NCBI GenBank assembly: GCA_900466475.1 | Contig: UBMI01000003.1 | Location: 372,001 to 436,000 of the forward strand | Source of the DNA: Hyphomicrobiales bacterium | Lineage (GTDB): Bacteria; Pseudomonadota; Alphaproteobacteria; Rhizobiales; Rhizobiaceae | DNA: 64,000 nt | Reading direction: 5' to 3' | Part shown: one piece after another, positions 9,363 to 16,823 of the stretch | Numbering within the stretch: position 1 is the first letter of the stretch | How the letters are laid out: every line of letters begins with the position of its first letter | Notes under the pieces: model-generated | The model's database searches: none | What the model was told of the DNA's origin: nothing | The model's input: only the letters and a program-made list of their open reading frames with translations | Made by a program: the position numbers and the translations under genes

Positions 9363-10121
9363 TTAGGCCGCCGCTTTTGCGCGTCGCGATTGCCACGTCC
9401 TGAAGTCGAGCTTCCCGAGCTTGGCGGTGCCTAACGGAACCAATGCCCGATCATCGACCAGCGTGCCGAAGTACCTCGCCTGGGGATCGACCAGGACTTT
9501 TCTGGTATCCCCGATGGAGGCGAGATATTCGCTCACGAAGTCGCTCATCGGTTTCTTCTCGGGGCCAGCGATTTCGGTTGTTCGGTTCTCGGCGGTAACG
9601 GTCGCCGCTTCCGCGACGAAGTCTGCGACTTCGTCAGCGGCTATCGGTTGGAACGCGCCATGAGAGACGTGGACGGTCCCGTCGACCGTCGCACTGTCCG
9701 CGATGCCTCCCAAAAACTCCAGAAACTGTGTAGACCGCACGATCGTGTACGGAACAACGCCCTTCTTGATGAGCGCTTCCTGCGCGAGTTTTGCTCTGAA
9801 GTAGCCGTTTTCCGGGGACCGCTCGATCCCGACGATGGAAAGTGCGACGTGGTGGCGAACTCCAGCGGCCAGCTCGGCCTTGAGCAGATTGGTCGTTGAT
9901 GTCTCGAAGAACGAAAGCACATCGCTCGGCTCCCACGATGGGGAGTTCGTGACGTCTATGACGACATTCGCTCCGGCAAGAGCACCCTCGAGGCCTTCGC
10001 CAGTTAGACTGTTCACACCGGTAGAAGGAGAGGACTGAAGTACCTCGTGTCCACCTTTTCGCAGACGCTCGGCAACTTTCGTTCCGATGAGGCCCGAGCC
10101 TCCGATAATGGCGATTTTCAT
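9363..10121 (-). CDS. NmrA-like/SDR-superfamily NAD(P)-binding protein
   Basis: 252 residues beginning MKIAIIGGSGLIGTKVAERL, a Rossmann fold with the GGSGLIG dinucleotide motif. Later parts match atypical (NmrA-like) short-chain dehydrogenases: VVIDVTNSPSWEP, HHVALSIVGIERS, YTIVRSTQFLEFLGGI and IQP-like AFQPIAADEVADFVAEA. The YxxxK catalytic motif of classical SDRs is not evident, so it may be a redox sensor or an atypical reductase. ATG 10121 is chosen because the dinucleotide motif follows immediately; the longer frame upstream is not needed. It is on the same strand as a cupin gene 93 bases upstream. Confidence 0.78.
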   Translation of the reverse strand: MKIAIIGGSGLIGTKVAERLRKGGHEVLQSSPSTGVNSLTGEGLEGALAGANVVIDVTNSPSWEPSDVLSFFETSTTNLLKAELAAGVRHHVALSIVGIERSPENGYFRAKLAQEALIKKGVVPYTIVRSTQFLEFLGGIADSATVDGTVHVSHGAFQPIAADEVADFVAEAATVTAENRTTEIAGPEKKPMSDFVSEYLASIGDTRKVLVDPQARYFGTLVDDRALVPLGTAKLGKLDFRTWQSRRAKAAA

Positions 10122-10214
10122 GTTTCTACACCTTGTTGGGGGCGGTCCAAGTTCGCCCGAGACCACCCAGTTCACTGGTTCATGGAAAGGCAGCTGTTGC
10201 GCCACCTCGCGGCG

Positions 10215-10637
10215 CTAATCGGTCCCGCCATCGGGAATGGTGAGTTTGGCTTCGTCAGTGTCGACAACGAAGACCGCCAGAATTTTTGCTGGCTTGGTTG
10301 CGCTGGCATTTGCACTGACCTGATGGTGGTCACCAGGCATTTCGATCCAGTTTTCGCCTGTTTTGAAGATCGTCACTTTACCGTCGTTGAGTTGGCTTTT
10401 GATCTCGCCCTCGATGACCGTAGCGTAGATGAACGCGCTCTTGGCATGGGTATGCGACGGGTTATGCCCGCCGGGGCCATACTCCACGAGCACGCCGCGC
10501 ATGCTCTTGCCTTGCAAATTGGGGAGGAGGTGGTCGAAGACCACGGTGACCTTGGCGTTGTGAGGTTTGTCCGCCGCGGCGGCCGGTACTGCAATCAGCG
10601 CCGAGCAAAACAATAAGGTCGCGAGCTTTCGCATCAT
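10215..10637 (-). CDS. Secreted cupin-domain protein
   Basis: 140 residues. It has a cleavable signal peptide (MMRKLATLLFCSALIAVPAAAAD) and one small cupin barrel: GPGGHNPSHTHAKSAFIYATVIEGEI contains the G(X)5HXH metal-binding motif, and WIEMPGDHHQVSANAS holds the second motif with its His pair. It is probably periplasmic and metal-binding; the substrate is unknown. ATG 10637 with the tandem ATG at 10634 starts the signal peptide, preceded by an AGAAG-type ribosome site; longer upstream frames would disrupt the signal. The next gene downstream encodes an NmrA-like protein. Confidence 0.78.
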   Translation of the reverse strand: MMRKLATLLFCSALIAVPAAAADKPHNAKVTVVFDHLLPNLQGKSMRGVLVEYGPGGHNPSHTHAKSAFIYATVIEGEIKSQLNDGKVTIFKTGENWIEMPGDHHQVSANASATKPAKILAVFVVDTDEAKLTIPDGGTD

Positions 10638-10912
10638 GCTTCTCCTTCGGTGATCCTGCCTATGACCGGCGCGGATCGTATGCGACCAACGAGGAAGAAA
10701 AATAGATATACCAAGGTTCGTGACTGCATTGGGCAAGAGGCAGTCGATGACCTCCTGCCTTGTTTTCGCTCGATTCAGTAAGGTCGCTGTGCTGGAACTT
10801 CATACTGGTTCCCAAACCTAAGCATACCTCGACCACGATCTGCTTCCCGATCTAGGGTCTCTATCGCGACCTATGACCGACAGCTCTCAACAAACCACTT
10901 CAGGAGCCAACC

Positions 10913-11851
10913 ATGTCAACGGTAGAAGCAAGACCCACCACTTCATCGGTCCCCGGGGCTATTCTCGGCAACCCGCGGGATGAACTGGTCCCTTCGCGCT
11001 ATGCAGTGCGCGTCGGAGACATCGACGTCATCGTAATCAGCGACGGCGTCCTGACGCCACCAGCAGAGTCGATGGCCACCAACGCAGACCCGGTAACCCG
11101 TTCAGCTTGGCTGGACGACAGGTTCCTGTCGAAGGAAGCTTTCGACTGGGCTCTGAATGCAGTCGTAGTGCGCAGCGGCAGCCAAACGATACTGATAGAC
11201 AGTGGTCTGGGAGAGGAATATCCGGACTTCCCACGAGCCGGACAGTTTGTGCACCGACTAGAAGCAGCCGGGATTGATCTTGCGTCAGTGACCGACGTGG
11301 TCCTCACGCATATGCACTTTGACCACGTTGGCGGATTGCTCGTAGATGGCGTGAAGGAAAGGCTCCGCCCGGACCTTCGGATACACGTATGCGCAGCAGA
11401 GACCGAATTCTGGAAGAAACCCGACTTCAGCCGCACCGCGATGCCGCCGGCCCTTGTGGAACTGGCACGGCGGGCTTCCCTGGAATTCATGGACGCGTAC
11501 CGCGATCACATCCACACGTTCCCTGACGAGGCAAAGGTGGCACCGGGCGTTGTCGTTACTCGTACCGGCGGTCATACTCCCGGACACAGCGTCGTCCGCC
11601 TGACGTCTGGTGGCGACCGACTCATGTTCGCTGGCGACGCCATTTTCCCTGTCTCCTTCGAACATCCCGAATGGCACAACGGCTTCGAGCATGATCCGGA
11701 GGAGGCGACACGCGTTCGACTTCGTCTCATGCGGGAACTCGCGGCCGATGGATCATGGCTAGTATCAACGCACTTGCCTTTCCCGTCGGTGGGACGCGTG
11801 GCGGCGGACGGCGAACTGTACAGGTGGGTGCCGGTATGGTGGGACTTTTGA
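10913..11851 (+). CDS. MBL-fold metallo-hydrolase
   Basis: 312 residues of a metallo-beta-lactamase fold. The zinc motif is THMHFDHVGG, further ligands appear as GGHTPGHS (His) and FAGDAIF (Asp), and the C-terminal VSTHLPFPSVG supplies the last His. This arrangement is that of the lactonase/AttM-like and glyoxalase-II-like branch, so an ester, lactone or thioester is a likely substrate, but quorum-quenching activity is not shown by sequence alone. There is no signal peptide. ATG 10913 follows a CAGGAGC ribosome site. It stands alone. Confidence 0.82.
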   Translation: MSTVEARPTTSSVPGAILGNPRDELVPSRYAVRVGDIDVIVISDGVLTPPAESMATNADPVTRSAWLDDRFLSKEAFDWALNAVVVRSGSQTILIDSGLGEEYPDFPRAGQFVHRLEAAGIDLASVTDVVLTHMHFDHVGGLLVDGVKERLRPDLRIHVCAAETEFWKKPDFSRTAMPPALVELARRASLEFMDAYRDHIHTFPDEAKVAPGVVVTRTGGHTPGHSVVRLTSGGDRLMFAGDAIFPVSFEHPEWHNGFEHDPEEATRVRLRLMRELAADGSWLVSTHLPFPSVGRVAADGELYRWVPVWWDF

Positions 11852-12715
11852 GCGGTGCGGCTCGCCTTATGAGCCATGCTATTGCATTTTAGCCGTGTCA
11901 ATTGCCGAGCGGTTCATTATGAGCCGCTCGGTCGCAGCGAAGGCGGCTACCCGTTTGACTTTGGGAATGGTTGGCAACTGGAGCCTCAGGTGCAGATCGT
12001 CTGGCAAAACGTCGATTTCGACGAGGAACGCTCCAATCATGGAGACTAGCCGGTGAACATGCAGCGCGTTGCCAGGCCCAAGAACACAGGTTAATTCACT
12101 TAGGTAAGGTGGCAGGCGGACAGCGCTTACTGTAGACGCTTCCTTGGGCGCGTTCCAGTTCGTCCATCTGGCGCTGCTGATCTGTGAACCGTTGATCGTA
12201 CCTGTCAAACACGCGATCGCGCTCCTTCCGCGGTGCCTCTGCATCGCGAAGGTCTTTCACATTTGGACCGGCTCGAGCCCGATTCTACGCCGATCGAGAG
12301 GTTCGCCGCTCCAATTCCTGCTGGGGAACCATCTTGTCACCAGGATATTGAGTGAAGCCTCAGCTCGGCGGTCTCCTCGCGGATCGGCAGGTGCGCCAGG
12401 CCGCCGAGCATAGGAGTGAACATCAATGCCACTGCAGCGCCCGCCATTGCGGCTTGTTGCGCTCGGCAAGATTCGTCGACAGCGCCGCGATCGAGGCTCG
12501 CGTTTGGTTCGCATGAAGCCGGATCGCCCCTTTGTCTTGAGATCGGTTTTGCCGGCGGCCAAGATTCGTGACCCGCTCACCAAGGTGGGCGGTGATAGAC
12601 CCTATGGGCGTCATTTTTGTTGCTCATGTCGTCTGACATCCTCTGCCTTGCCCGGCCCTTCCAATGCCGTTTCGACCGGCCAGCGCTTGCAAAAGGTGCA
12701 CAAAGAGAGCGGATG
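11852..12715. other. Gene-poor intergenic region
   Basis: About 860 bases with short frames on both strands but no recognisable protein, ribosome site plus start, or repeat. Amino-acid compositions of the available frames look like random translation. An EcfG-like promoter at the right edge (12716) starts the next unit. Confidence 0.5.
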
Positions 12716-12740
12716 GGAACAATCTTTGCCTAGCTTGGTT
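12716..12740 (+). promoter_or_regulatory. EcfG-like promoter, GGAAC-N16-GGTT
   Basis: GGAAC at 12716-12720 and GGTT at 12737-12740, spacer 16. It lies about 100 bases upstream of the small hydrophilic frame at 12839. Confidence 0.55.
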
Positions 12741-12838
12741 CGAAGATCGGATCGTGGGGAGCGGATTCCTCTCGGATCAATCTTGCACAACATGACGCGC
12801 CCCGCGGCCCACCATCCCTCTATTGAGCGAATAGGTCT

Positions 12839-12996
12839 ATGACGGACAAGAATAGAGACGCTTCAAGTGATTCCGAGCGAAGTACCCAAAGGTCGCCGAA
12901 GCGAACCGCGAGAAACTCAACAAAGATGCTGACCTAAGAATGCAAAAGATCCGAAAGGATCTGCGGGAAGAGGACCCGGACAAGAAACAGGGATGA
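12839..12996 (+). pseudogene. Small hydrophilic protein, apparently frameshifted
   Basis: The frame from ATG 12839 begins MTDKNRDASSDSE and then turns into low-sense sequence, ending at 12935-12937. From 12877 another frame reads AKYPKVAEANREKLNKDADL and continues with RMQKIRKDLREEDPDKKQG to a TGA at 12994-12996, a highly charged, well-formed tail. The two halves together look like one small charged protein broken by an indel near 12876. The upstream EcfG-like promoter supports former or present expression. No family is recognised. Confidence 0.4.
12944..12969. repeat. 26-bp direct repeat, copy 1
   Basis: Identical to 14050-14075. The core is AGATCC-GAAA-GGATCT, a hairpin with a GNRA-type loop, followed by GCGGGAA. 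Copy 1 lies in the tail of the small hydrophilic frame and copy 2 lies beyond the glycine-rich gene, so the pair brackets about 1.1 kb. Confidence 0.8.
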
Positions 12997-13024
12997 AATA
13001 GTTTTAAGCGGATGATTGTTGTTA

Positions 13025-13056
13025 AAGAGGAGAATGCTCCTGAGCATTCTCCTCTT
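13025..13056. terminator. Perfect 14-bp hairpin terminator
   Basis: AAGAGGAGAATGCT, loop CCTG, then the exact complement. It lies between the + strand unit ending at 12996 and the end of the - strand gene at 13069, so it can serve both convergent transcripts. T-runs on either side are short. Confidence 0.65.
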
Positions 13057-13068
13057 AATGTATGGCTA

Positions 13069-13788
13069 TCACATAGAAACGACCATCTTGCAGAGCTTAG
13101 TCAAGCTTGCATCGTAGCCGCCCGAACGCAGGACATCCTTGCAACGAAGTTTCGCCTTGGCTCGTTCACCCGGTGACATGTCGTTGAAGGCGCGTGCCGC
13201 GCTCGGATTTACCGAGCCGATGGATCGACCGACGGCATTCGGGGCTTGACCGACACGGCCTGCACCGTCCGCGTCAGTGTCCGAAGCGCCTCCTAAGAGG
13301 ATGTCGGCCAGTGTGGTCCCGCCGGCGCCGATGCTGGCCCGTGCAGTTCCAAGTCTGGATCCTCCTGCCTTGACATCCACGTCAGCGGCAACCCCATCAA
13401 CACCGCCCACCGTGGCATTAGCGTTTGCGGTAGCAAGGTTCGAACCGCCGACCCTGGCACCGACATTCGCATTGACCCCGCTGGCGCCACCGACGCTGGC
13501 TCTGGTCCCCACGCCGAGCCCGCTACCCCCGCCGACCGTTGTGTTGCTGTTGACCCCCCTTGCCCCGCCAACCGAGGCGTCGACACCGAGTCCGCCTGTG
13601 GAACGGCCTCCCACGCTAGCGTTTACGCCGCTACTTCCGCCGACCGAAACGCCCAGACCACCACTTCCATTGCGTCCGACACTGACGCCATTCCGTCCGC
13701 CGATATCTAAAGCCATCGCCGGCGCTGACGCAATTACGCCTACGCAACTCAGCGCCATGGCAACCATGGCCCTTCTGTAACTCTGCAT
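13069..13788 (-). CDS. Secreted glycine-rich repeat protein
   Basis: 239 residues. It has a signal peptide (MALSCVGVIASAPAMA), then about 120 residues of imperfect repeats around SVGGASGVNANVG, spaced by about 13-20 residues and rich in Gly, Val, Asn and Ser, suggestive of beta-solenoid or extended surface structure. A non-repetitive C-terminal domain (about residues 185-239) has two Cys (LRCKDVLRSGGY, LTKLCKMVV) that could form a disulphide. Such proteins occur in rhizobia without known function. ATG 13788 follows an AGGAGAATT ribosome site. A possible EcfG-like promoter with a 17-base spacer lies at 13908-13933. It is probably exported to the periplasm or surface. Confidence 0.78.
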   Translation of the reverse strand: MQSYRRAMVAMALSCVGVIASAPAMALDIGGRNGVSVGRNGSGGLGVSVGGSSGVNASVGGRSTGGLGVDASVGGARGVNSNTTVGGGSGLGVGTRASVGGASGVNANVGARVGGSNLATANANATVGGVDGVAADVDVKAGGSRLGTARASIGAGGTTLADILLGGASDTDADGAGRVGQAPNAVGRSIGSVNPSAARAFNDMSPGERAKAKLRCKDVLRSGGYDASLTKLCKMVVSM

Positions 13789-13907
13789 GGAATTCTCCTA
13801 CCTTTGACCGAAAAACCTCGATGACAAAAATGAGGAGGGCGCGCACTCCAGGACTGGCGTTTTTTCATTACCCTAGGGAGGGGACTGCCAAAGCCAATCG
13901 GGAATTC

Positions 13908-13933
13908 AACTTATTAGCAATATCAAATGTTCC
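13908..13933 (-). promoter_or_regulatory. Possible EcfG-like promoter, N17 spacer
   Basis: On the minus strand: GGAAC, 17 bases, AGTT. It is 120 bases upstream of the glycine-rich repeat gene. Spacer and first -10 base are less common, so confidence is lower. Confidence 0.35.
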
Positions 13934-14049
13934 GGCACTGCACGCGTATAAAGTTAATTTTTCTGTAACTCGCGTAGAGAGTTCTATGCTCAGGATCATA
14001 GGCCAGTCGGTTCAGGAGCTGAGACCTAACGAGCAACTTCAGCGAGTGT

Positions 14050-14075
14050 AAAAGATCCGAAAGGATCTGCGGGAA
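14050..14075. repeat. 26-bp direct repeat, copy 2
   Basis: Exact second copy of 12944-12969. Here the frame coding KIRKDLRE in copy 1 is preceded and followed directly by stop codons, so this looks like a duplicated fragment of the same small gene. Confidence 0.8.
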
Positions 14076-14197
14076 TAGAGTTCGCACGAGGAACAAGAAG
14101 AAAGTTGGCACAGCCAGTGCCCTTCCTTGACGACCGGGTTCTGTGCGATATCGCACGATTTATTGACGGAATTCGTGTGTGTAGTAGCTTATCCACC

Positions 14198-14386
14198 ATG
14201 AGCGAAGAGGAATTTTGCGAGCGGTTCATTGAACGCTTGAAGCTGCATTGCCGAGCCGGTCGCAACCCGTTCGGGAAGGAGCCCGAAACGTACGGGGAGA
14301 TGGTTGCTCCTGTTTATTGGCACGAGATGGGACAAGAGTTAGGTCCCGAGAAATGCGCTGATCAAGATGCTGACTACTGGCCGTGA
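14198..14386 (+). CDS. Small hypothetical protein
   Basis: 62 residues from ATG 14198 (MSEEEFCERFIERLKLHCRA...), with an amphipathic acidic N-terminal helix and a C-terminal half rich in aromatic and acidic residues (YWHEMGQELGPEKC, DADYWP). A TTG at 14105 would extend it, but the extension looks unlike protein. No family is recognised. It is followed by two small related genes. Confidence 0.5.
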   Translation: MSEEEFCERFIERLKLHCRAGRNPFGKEPETYGEMVAPVYWHEMGQELGPEKCADQDADYWP

Positions 14387-14446
14387 ACTGTACGCCAGCA
14401 TACCAAACCTCCAGCGACCTTTCCATAAGCCGCGCTCGGTCATAAG

Positions 14447-14734
14447 ATGTGGTTATCACCAGCAAACTTATCGTTGGCGCTGATGACTGAGTGTTCATAC
14501 GTGCACCCGCTGACCGGACAGGAAGGGTGTCTCGTGCGTACTGAACATCTACCCTCTGCATTCCAGACATTGCATCGGCATGCGAGGCGCTACGCGAAGA
14601 CAGAGGCTGATGCTGCTCGTCTTGCAGAGCGTGCGCTACAAACAGTTGCAAGCGATCCGACCCTTCTGGATGATCCGGATTTCGAGAAAGTATTGTTTGC
14701 TCTTGTTCAACGAATTGCTCAGCAACGTGAATGA
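14447..14734 (+). CDS. Small helical protein, paralogue of the protein at 14986
   Basis: Up to 95 residues; ATG 14483 would give 83. The C-terminal 60 residues are helical: LHRHARRYAKTEADAARLAE, then ALQTVASDPTLLDDPDFEKV. They align with the protein encoded at 14986-15234 (AKxY, ANAAQLA, NPxL). The ARRYA-AD-A-LAE spacing also faintly recalls sigma-factor region 2, but the core recognition residues are missing. The role is unknown. Confidence 0.5.
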   Translation: MWLSPANLSLALMTECSYVHPLTGQEGCLVRTEHLPSAFQTLHRHARRYAKTEADAARLAERALQTVASDPTLLDDPDFEKVLFALVQRIAQQRE

Positions 14735-14985
14735 TTTCGTCTATCACTGGGCGCACGCACGTCGTTGATGATAGGGCGGATGGAGACTTCGAGTATCAGC
14801 CGCATCAACGCGCTAGCGCACGCGCCGATGGTCTGTTGCCAGACAGTGACAGCTTCACCATGCCTTCACCGCAGTTCGCGTATTTCTCATTTCTCAAACA
14901 TCGCAACTTTGCAGAAGTCGATGAAAAAGGTCGGTGCCGACAGCGCGATCCTTTTTCGTAAATTACCTGTTCGAATAACTCATCC

Positions 14986-15234
14986 ATGAATCTCTCTCCG
15001 CCTCCCGCTTCCGCAGATCTGGCCGGCATCGCAAAGGTCTACTGCCAAGACGAGGCGAATGCAGCTCAACTTGCCCGTGTTGCTTCTGAGCTTATTTCAG
15101 AGAACCCCGCGTTGATCATAGGCGTTGACATCATGCTTTCCATCGAGGAATTCATCAGTTACCTCGCACAAGAGAAGAAGCGTTCGGAGCTTGCGACCTG
15201 GCGCGCCTCGCGCCCGGCGAAAAATCCCTCGTGA
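14986..15234 (+). CDS. Small helical protein, paralogue of the protein at 14447
   Basis: 82 residues. DLAGIAKVYCQDEANAAQLA and ELISENPALIIGVDIMLSIE form helices that match the neighbouring small protein upstream in order and spacing, and the tail is basic. ATG 14986 is the first codon of the frame; the ribosome site is weak. The two genes look like an old tandem duplication. No known domain is recognised. Confidence 0.5.
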   Translation: MNLSPPPASADLAGIAKVYCQDEANAAQLARVASELISENPALIIGVDIMLSIEEFISYLAQEKKRSELATWRASRPAKNPS

Positions 15235-15811
15235 TTCATTGCTTTTCCAGTACCTGGGGCAGAAAGGTTACGCCCGGTGGCGACTTGTCCGACGCGGTTC
15301 GGGCTAACGATAATCTGGAGCCGGCTCCAACTTAGGACCAGTCGACGCCACACCCAACCGTCGCTGGTGCGCGAGGCCGGAGCCTCGATCATCAGGCGGT
15401 GCGCATGGCGTTAACCTAGCCAAAACTTTTCATCCGAGGGCGCTGGAAAAGCTCTGCTCGTTCCATAAATCTCATTCTGCTGAAGAGCCATCAGCTGGAG
15501 AGCAGCCGTTCGCCTGACCCTGATACGCTGCTCTTCTGAAAACCCGCCGCAAACCCCGGCGGGTTTTCTTTTCTCGCTATGCCGCCAGCTGCCAGGCTGT
15601 CGGTGGACTTGCGATCTTCCGAATATATGGCGCCCCGATCTTCGCAACTCCGGCCCGTACAGGCTGCCTGAGATGCAGCTCAACTTGCTCGATTTGCTTA
15701 ACCGATAGCGCGGGATCCCGTAATGATCACCGGCAAATGACATCATGTTTTTGCTTGAGGGATTCGTTGATGAATTTCGCGAGAGATGCAGCCACTCCCT
15801 GAAAGACGTCT
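15235..15811. other. Intergenic region
   Basis: Nearly 600 bases without a convincing protein gene. It contains a strong terminator-like hairpin (15538-15570) with no gene reading into it other than the distant small gene ending at 15234. Confidence 0.5.
15538..15570. terminator. Rho-independent terminator
   Basis: AAAACCCGCCG, short loop, CGGCGGGTTTT followed by CTTTT. The stem is nearly symmetric, so it could end transcripts on either strand. It is 300 bases from the nearest protein gene, which suggests an unrecognised small RNA in 15235-15540. Confidence 0.75.
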
Positions 15812-15836
15812 GGAACATTTTTGTTGCTCCCCGGTT
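15812..15836 (+). promoter_or_regulatory. EcfG-like promoter of predicted small RNA 1
   Basis: GGAAC at 15812-15816, spacer 16, GGTT at 15833-15836. A UUCG-loop terminator follows about 100 bases downstream with no protein frame in between. Confidence 0.65.
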
Positions 15837-15841
15837 AAAGG

Positions 15842-15947
15842 CTTGGATCGTGCGGCAAGTCACCCAGGCTCTGCGTCCCAGCAGCGTCGCGCGATCCGCT
15901 CCCTGTTGTTCCCCCAAAAAACTAGCCCGCTTCGGCGGGCACCTTTT
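15842..15947 (+). ncRNA. Predicted small RNA 1 (EcfG-driven)
   Basis: About 105 bases between an EcfG-like promoter and a terminator (GCCCGC, UUCG loop, GCGGGC, then a U-rich run). The 5' part can form a stem of GGATCG with CGATCC (15845-15850 and about 15893-15898). A single-stranded C- and A-rich stretch (CCCCCAAAAAACT) precedes the terminator and is a candidate target-pairing site. The 5' end is inferred from promoter spacing, not seen. No protein frame of note lies inside. Confidence 0.6.
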
Positions 15948-15948
15948 C
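15925..15948 (+). terminator. UUCG-loop terminator
   Basis: GCCCGC-TTCG-GCGGGC followed by ACCTTTTC. It ends predicted small RNA 1. Confidence 0.75.
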
Positions 15949-16148
15949 GCCCACTGTTCGCGGTTGGACGATATGGCAGGGGTGCTTTTCTCTCAAAAGA
16001 ACAGAGCGATGGAATTGTTCTATCGGAAGCGCAACGAGGTGGGCTTCTTACTTTCGGTCGCGAGAAGGAGTTATCCGGCGGCTATAACTAGACGGTTCTA
16101 CAGAGCTAGTGATAGGTCGAGGGGGACCGACAATCGAGCAAGTCTTAA

Positions 16149-16173
16149 GGAACTTTTACCGGTGGGCTGCGTT
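16149..16173 (+). promoter_or_regulatory. EcfG-like promoter of predicted small RNA 2
   Basis: GGAAC at 16149-16153, spacer 16, CGTT at 16170-16173: a full consensus match. It is 54 bases upstream of a terminator stem. Confidence 0.7.
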
Positions 16174-16179
16174 AACGAC

Positions 16180-16250
16180 GCGGGAAACAATGCGCTGTTT
16201 CTCGCTTTTCCATATGCACTCGACTTGCCCCGCCTCGCGGGGCTTTTCTC
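16180..16250 (+). ncRNA. Predicted small RNA 2 (EcfG-driven)
   Basis: About 70 bases from the inferred start after the consensus promoter to the U-run of the terminator at 16227-16250. The body before the terminator is unstructured apart from a possible GAAACA/TGTTTC pairing. It could instead be a leader with attenuation for the small gene at 16279; the strong terminator in between favours a separate RNA. Confidence 0.6.
16227..16250 (+). terminator. Rho-independent terminator
   Basis: GCCCCGC, loop CTC, GCGGGGC, then TTTTCTC. It ends predicted small RNA 2. Confidence 0.78.
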
Positions 16251-16278
16251 GTAGAGGGCGCCAAATCAATGGATCAAT

Positions 16279-16548
16279 ATGTCAATTAATGATTATGACA
16301 GAACGTTATTCAACCGTGTTTGGGCGGTCGGCGCCAAAGCAATCAAAGAGAACCGGATTTCTGCACTCATTCACGTTGCACAGGAGACACCAACGTTAGA
16401 CGAATATCAGGACGCTTTCGGCCAACGTATGACCGATATGATCAAGGTCGTGCAACTCGGGATCTCGCAGCTCCAGGCCAACAGTCAGATTGTAGAGAAC
16501 GCCGTTGCCCTCCCGCGATCGACGGTTCGTAGCGCCAGCTCGCGATGA
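16279..16548 (+). CDS. Small hypothetical protein
   Basis: 89 residues, no signal peptide or membrane segment. Composition is balanced and helical (NRVWAVGAKAIKENRISALI, DAFGQRMTDMIKVVQLGIS). No family is recognised. ATG 16279 is the first start after the terminator at 16227-16250, and its ribosome site is weak. It may be reached by read-through from the EcfG-like promoter at 16149. Confidence 0.5.
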   Translation: MSINDYDRTLFNRVWAVGAKAIKENRISALIHVAQETPTLDEYQDAFGQRMTDMIKVVQLGISQLQANSQIVENAVALPRSTVRSASSR

Positions 16549-16823
16549 TGAGGCGATGGCGATAGACATCGTCACTGAGGAAACAAGATAACGGTTCCTC
16601 GTCAGCTTGGGAGGAAACCTCGTAATTTACTCGAAAAGACGATCACCCTGATATTGCGATCGCATGGGCCATTTGCCGGTTCACGTTGCGGATGCACGGG
16701 GTGGCAGTGAACCGTTGGGATTAGCACAAAGTCCCGAGGGTTTAGCTGTTTTGTCACCGCCAGGTCCGCCGGGTAGTGATCGGTACGAAGGTGGCGGTCG
16801 AAGGCATGGCGTCATCTGGCTGC

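Noticed and set aside
13300..13680. Spaced repeats considered as a CRISPR array
   Set aside because: The repeats are imperfect, in frame, irregularly spaced and code for GVNANVG-type units; there are no uniform spacers or cas genes.
13277..13780. Pro/Thr/Ala-rich repeat protein on the + strand
   Set aside because: Antisense of the glycine-rich gene; the repeats only mirror the real repeats, and the minus strand has the signal peptide and ribosome site.
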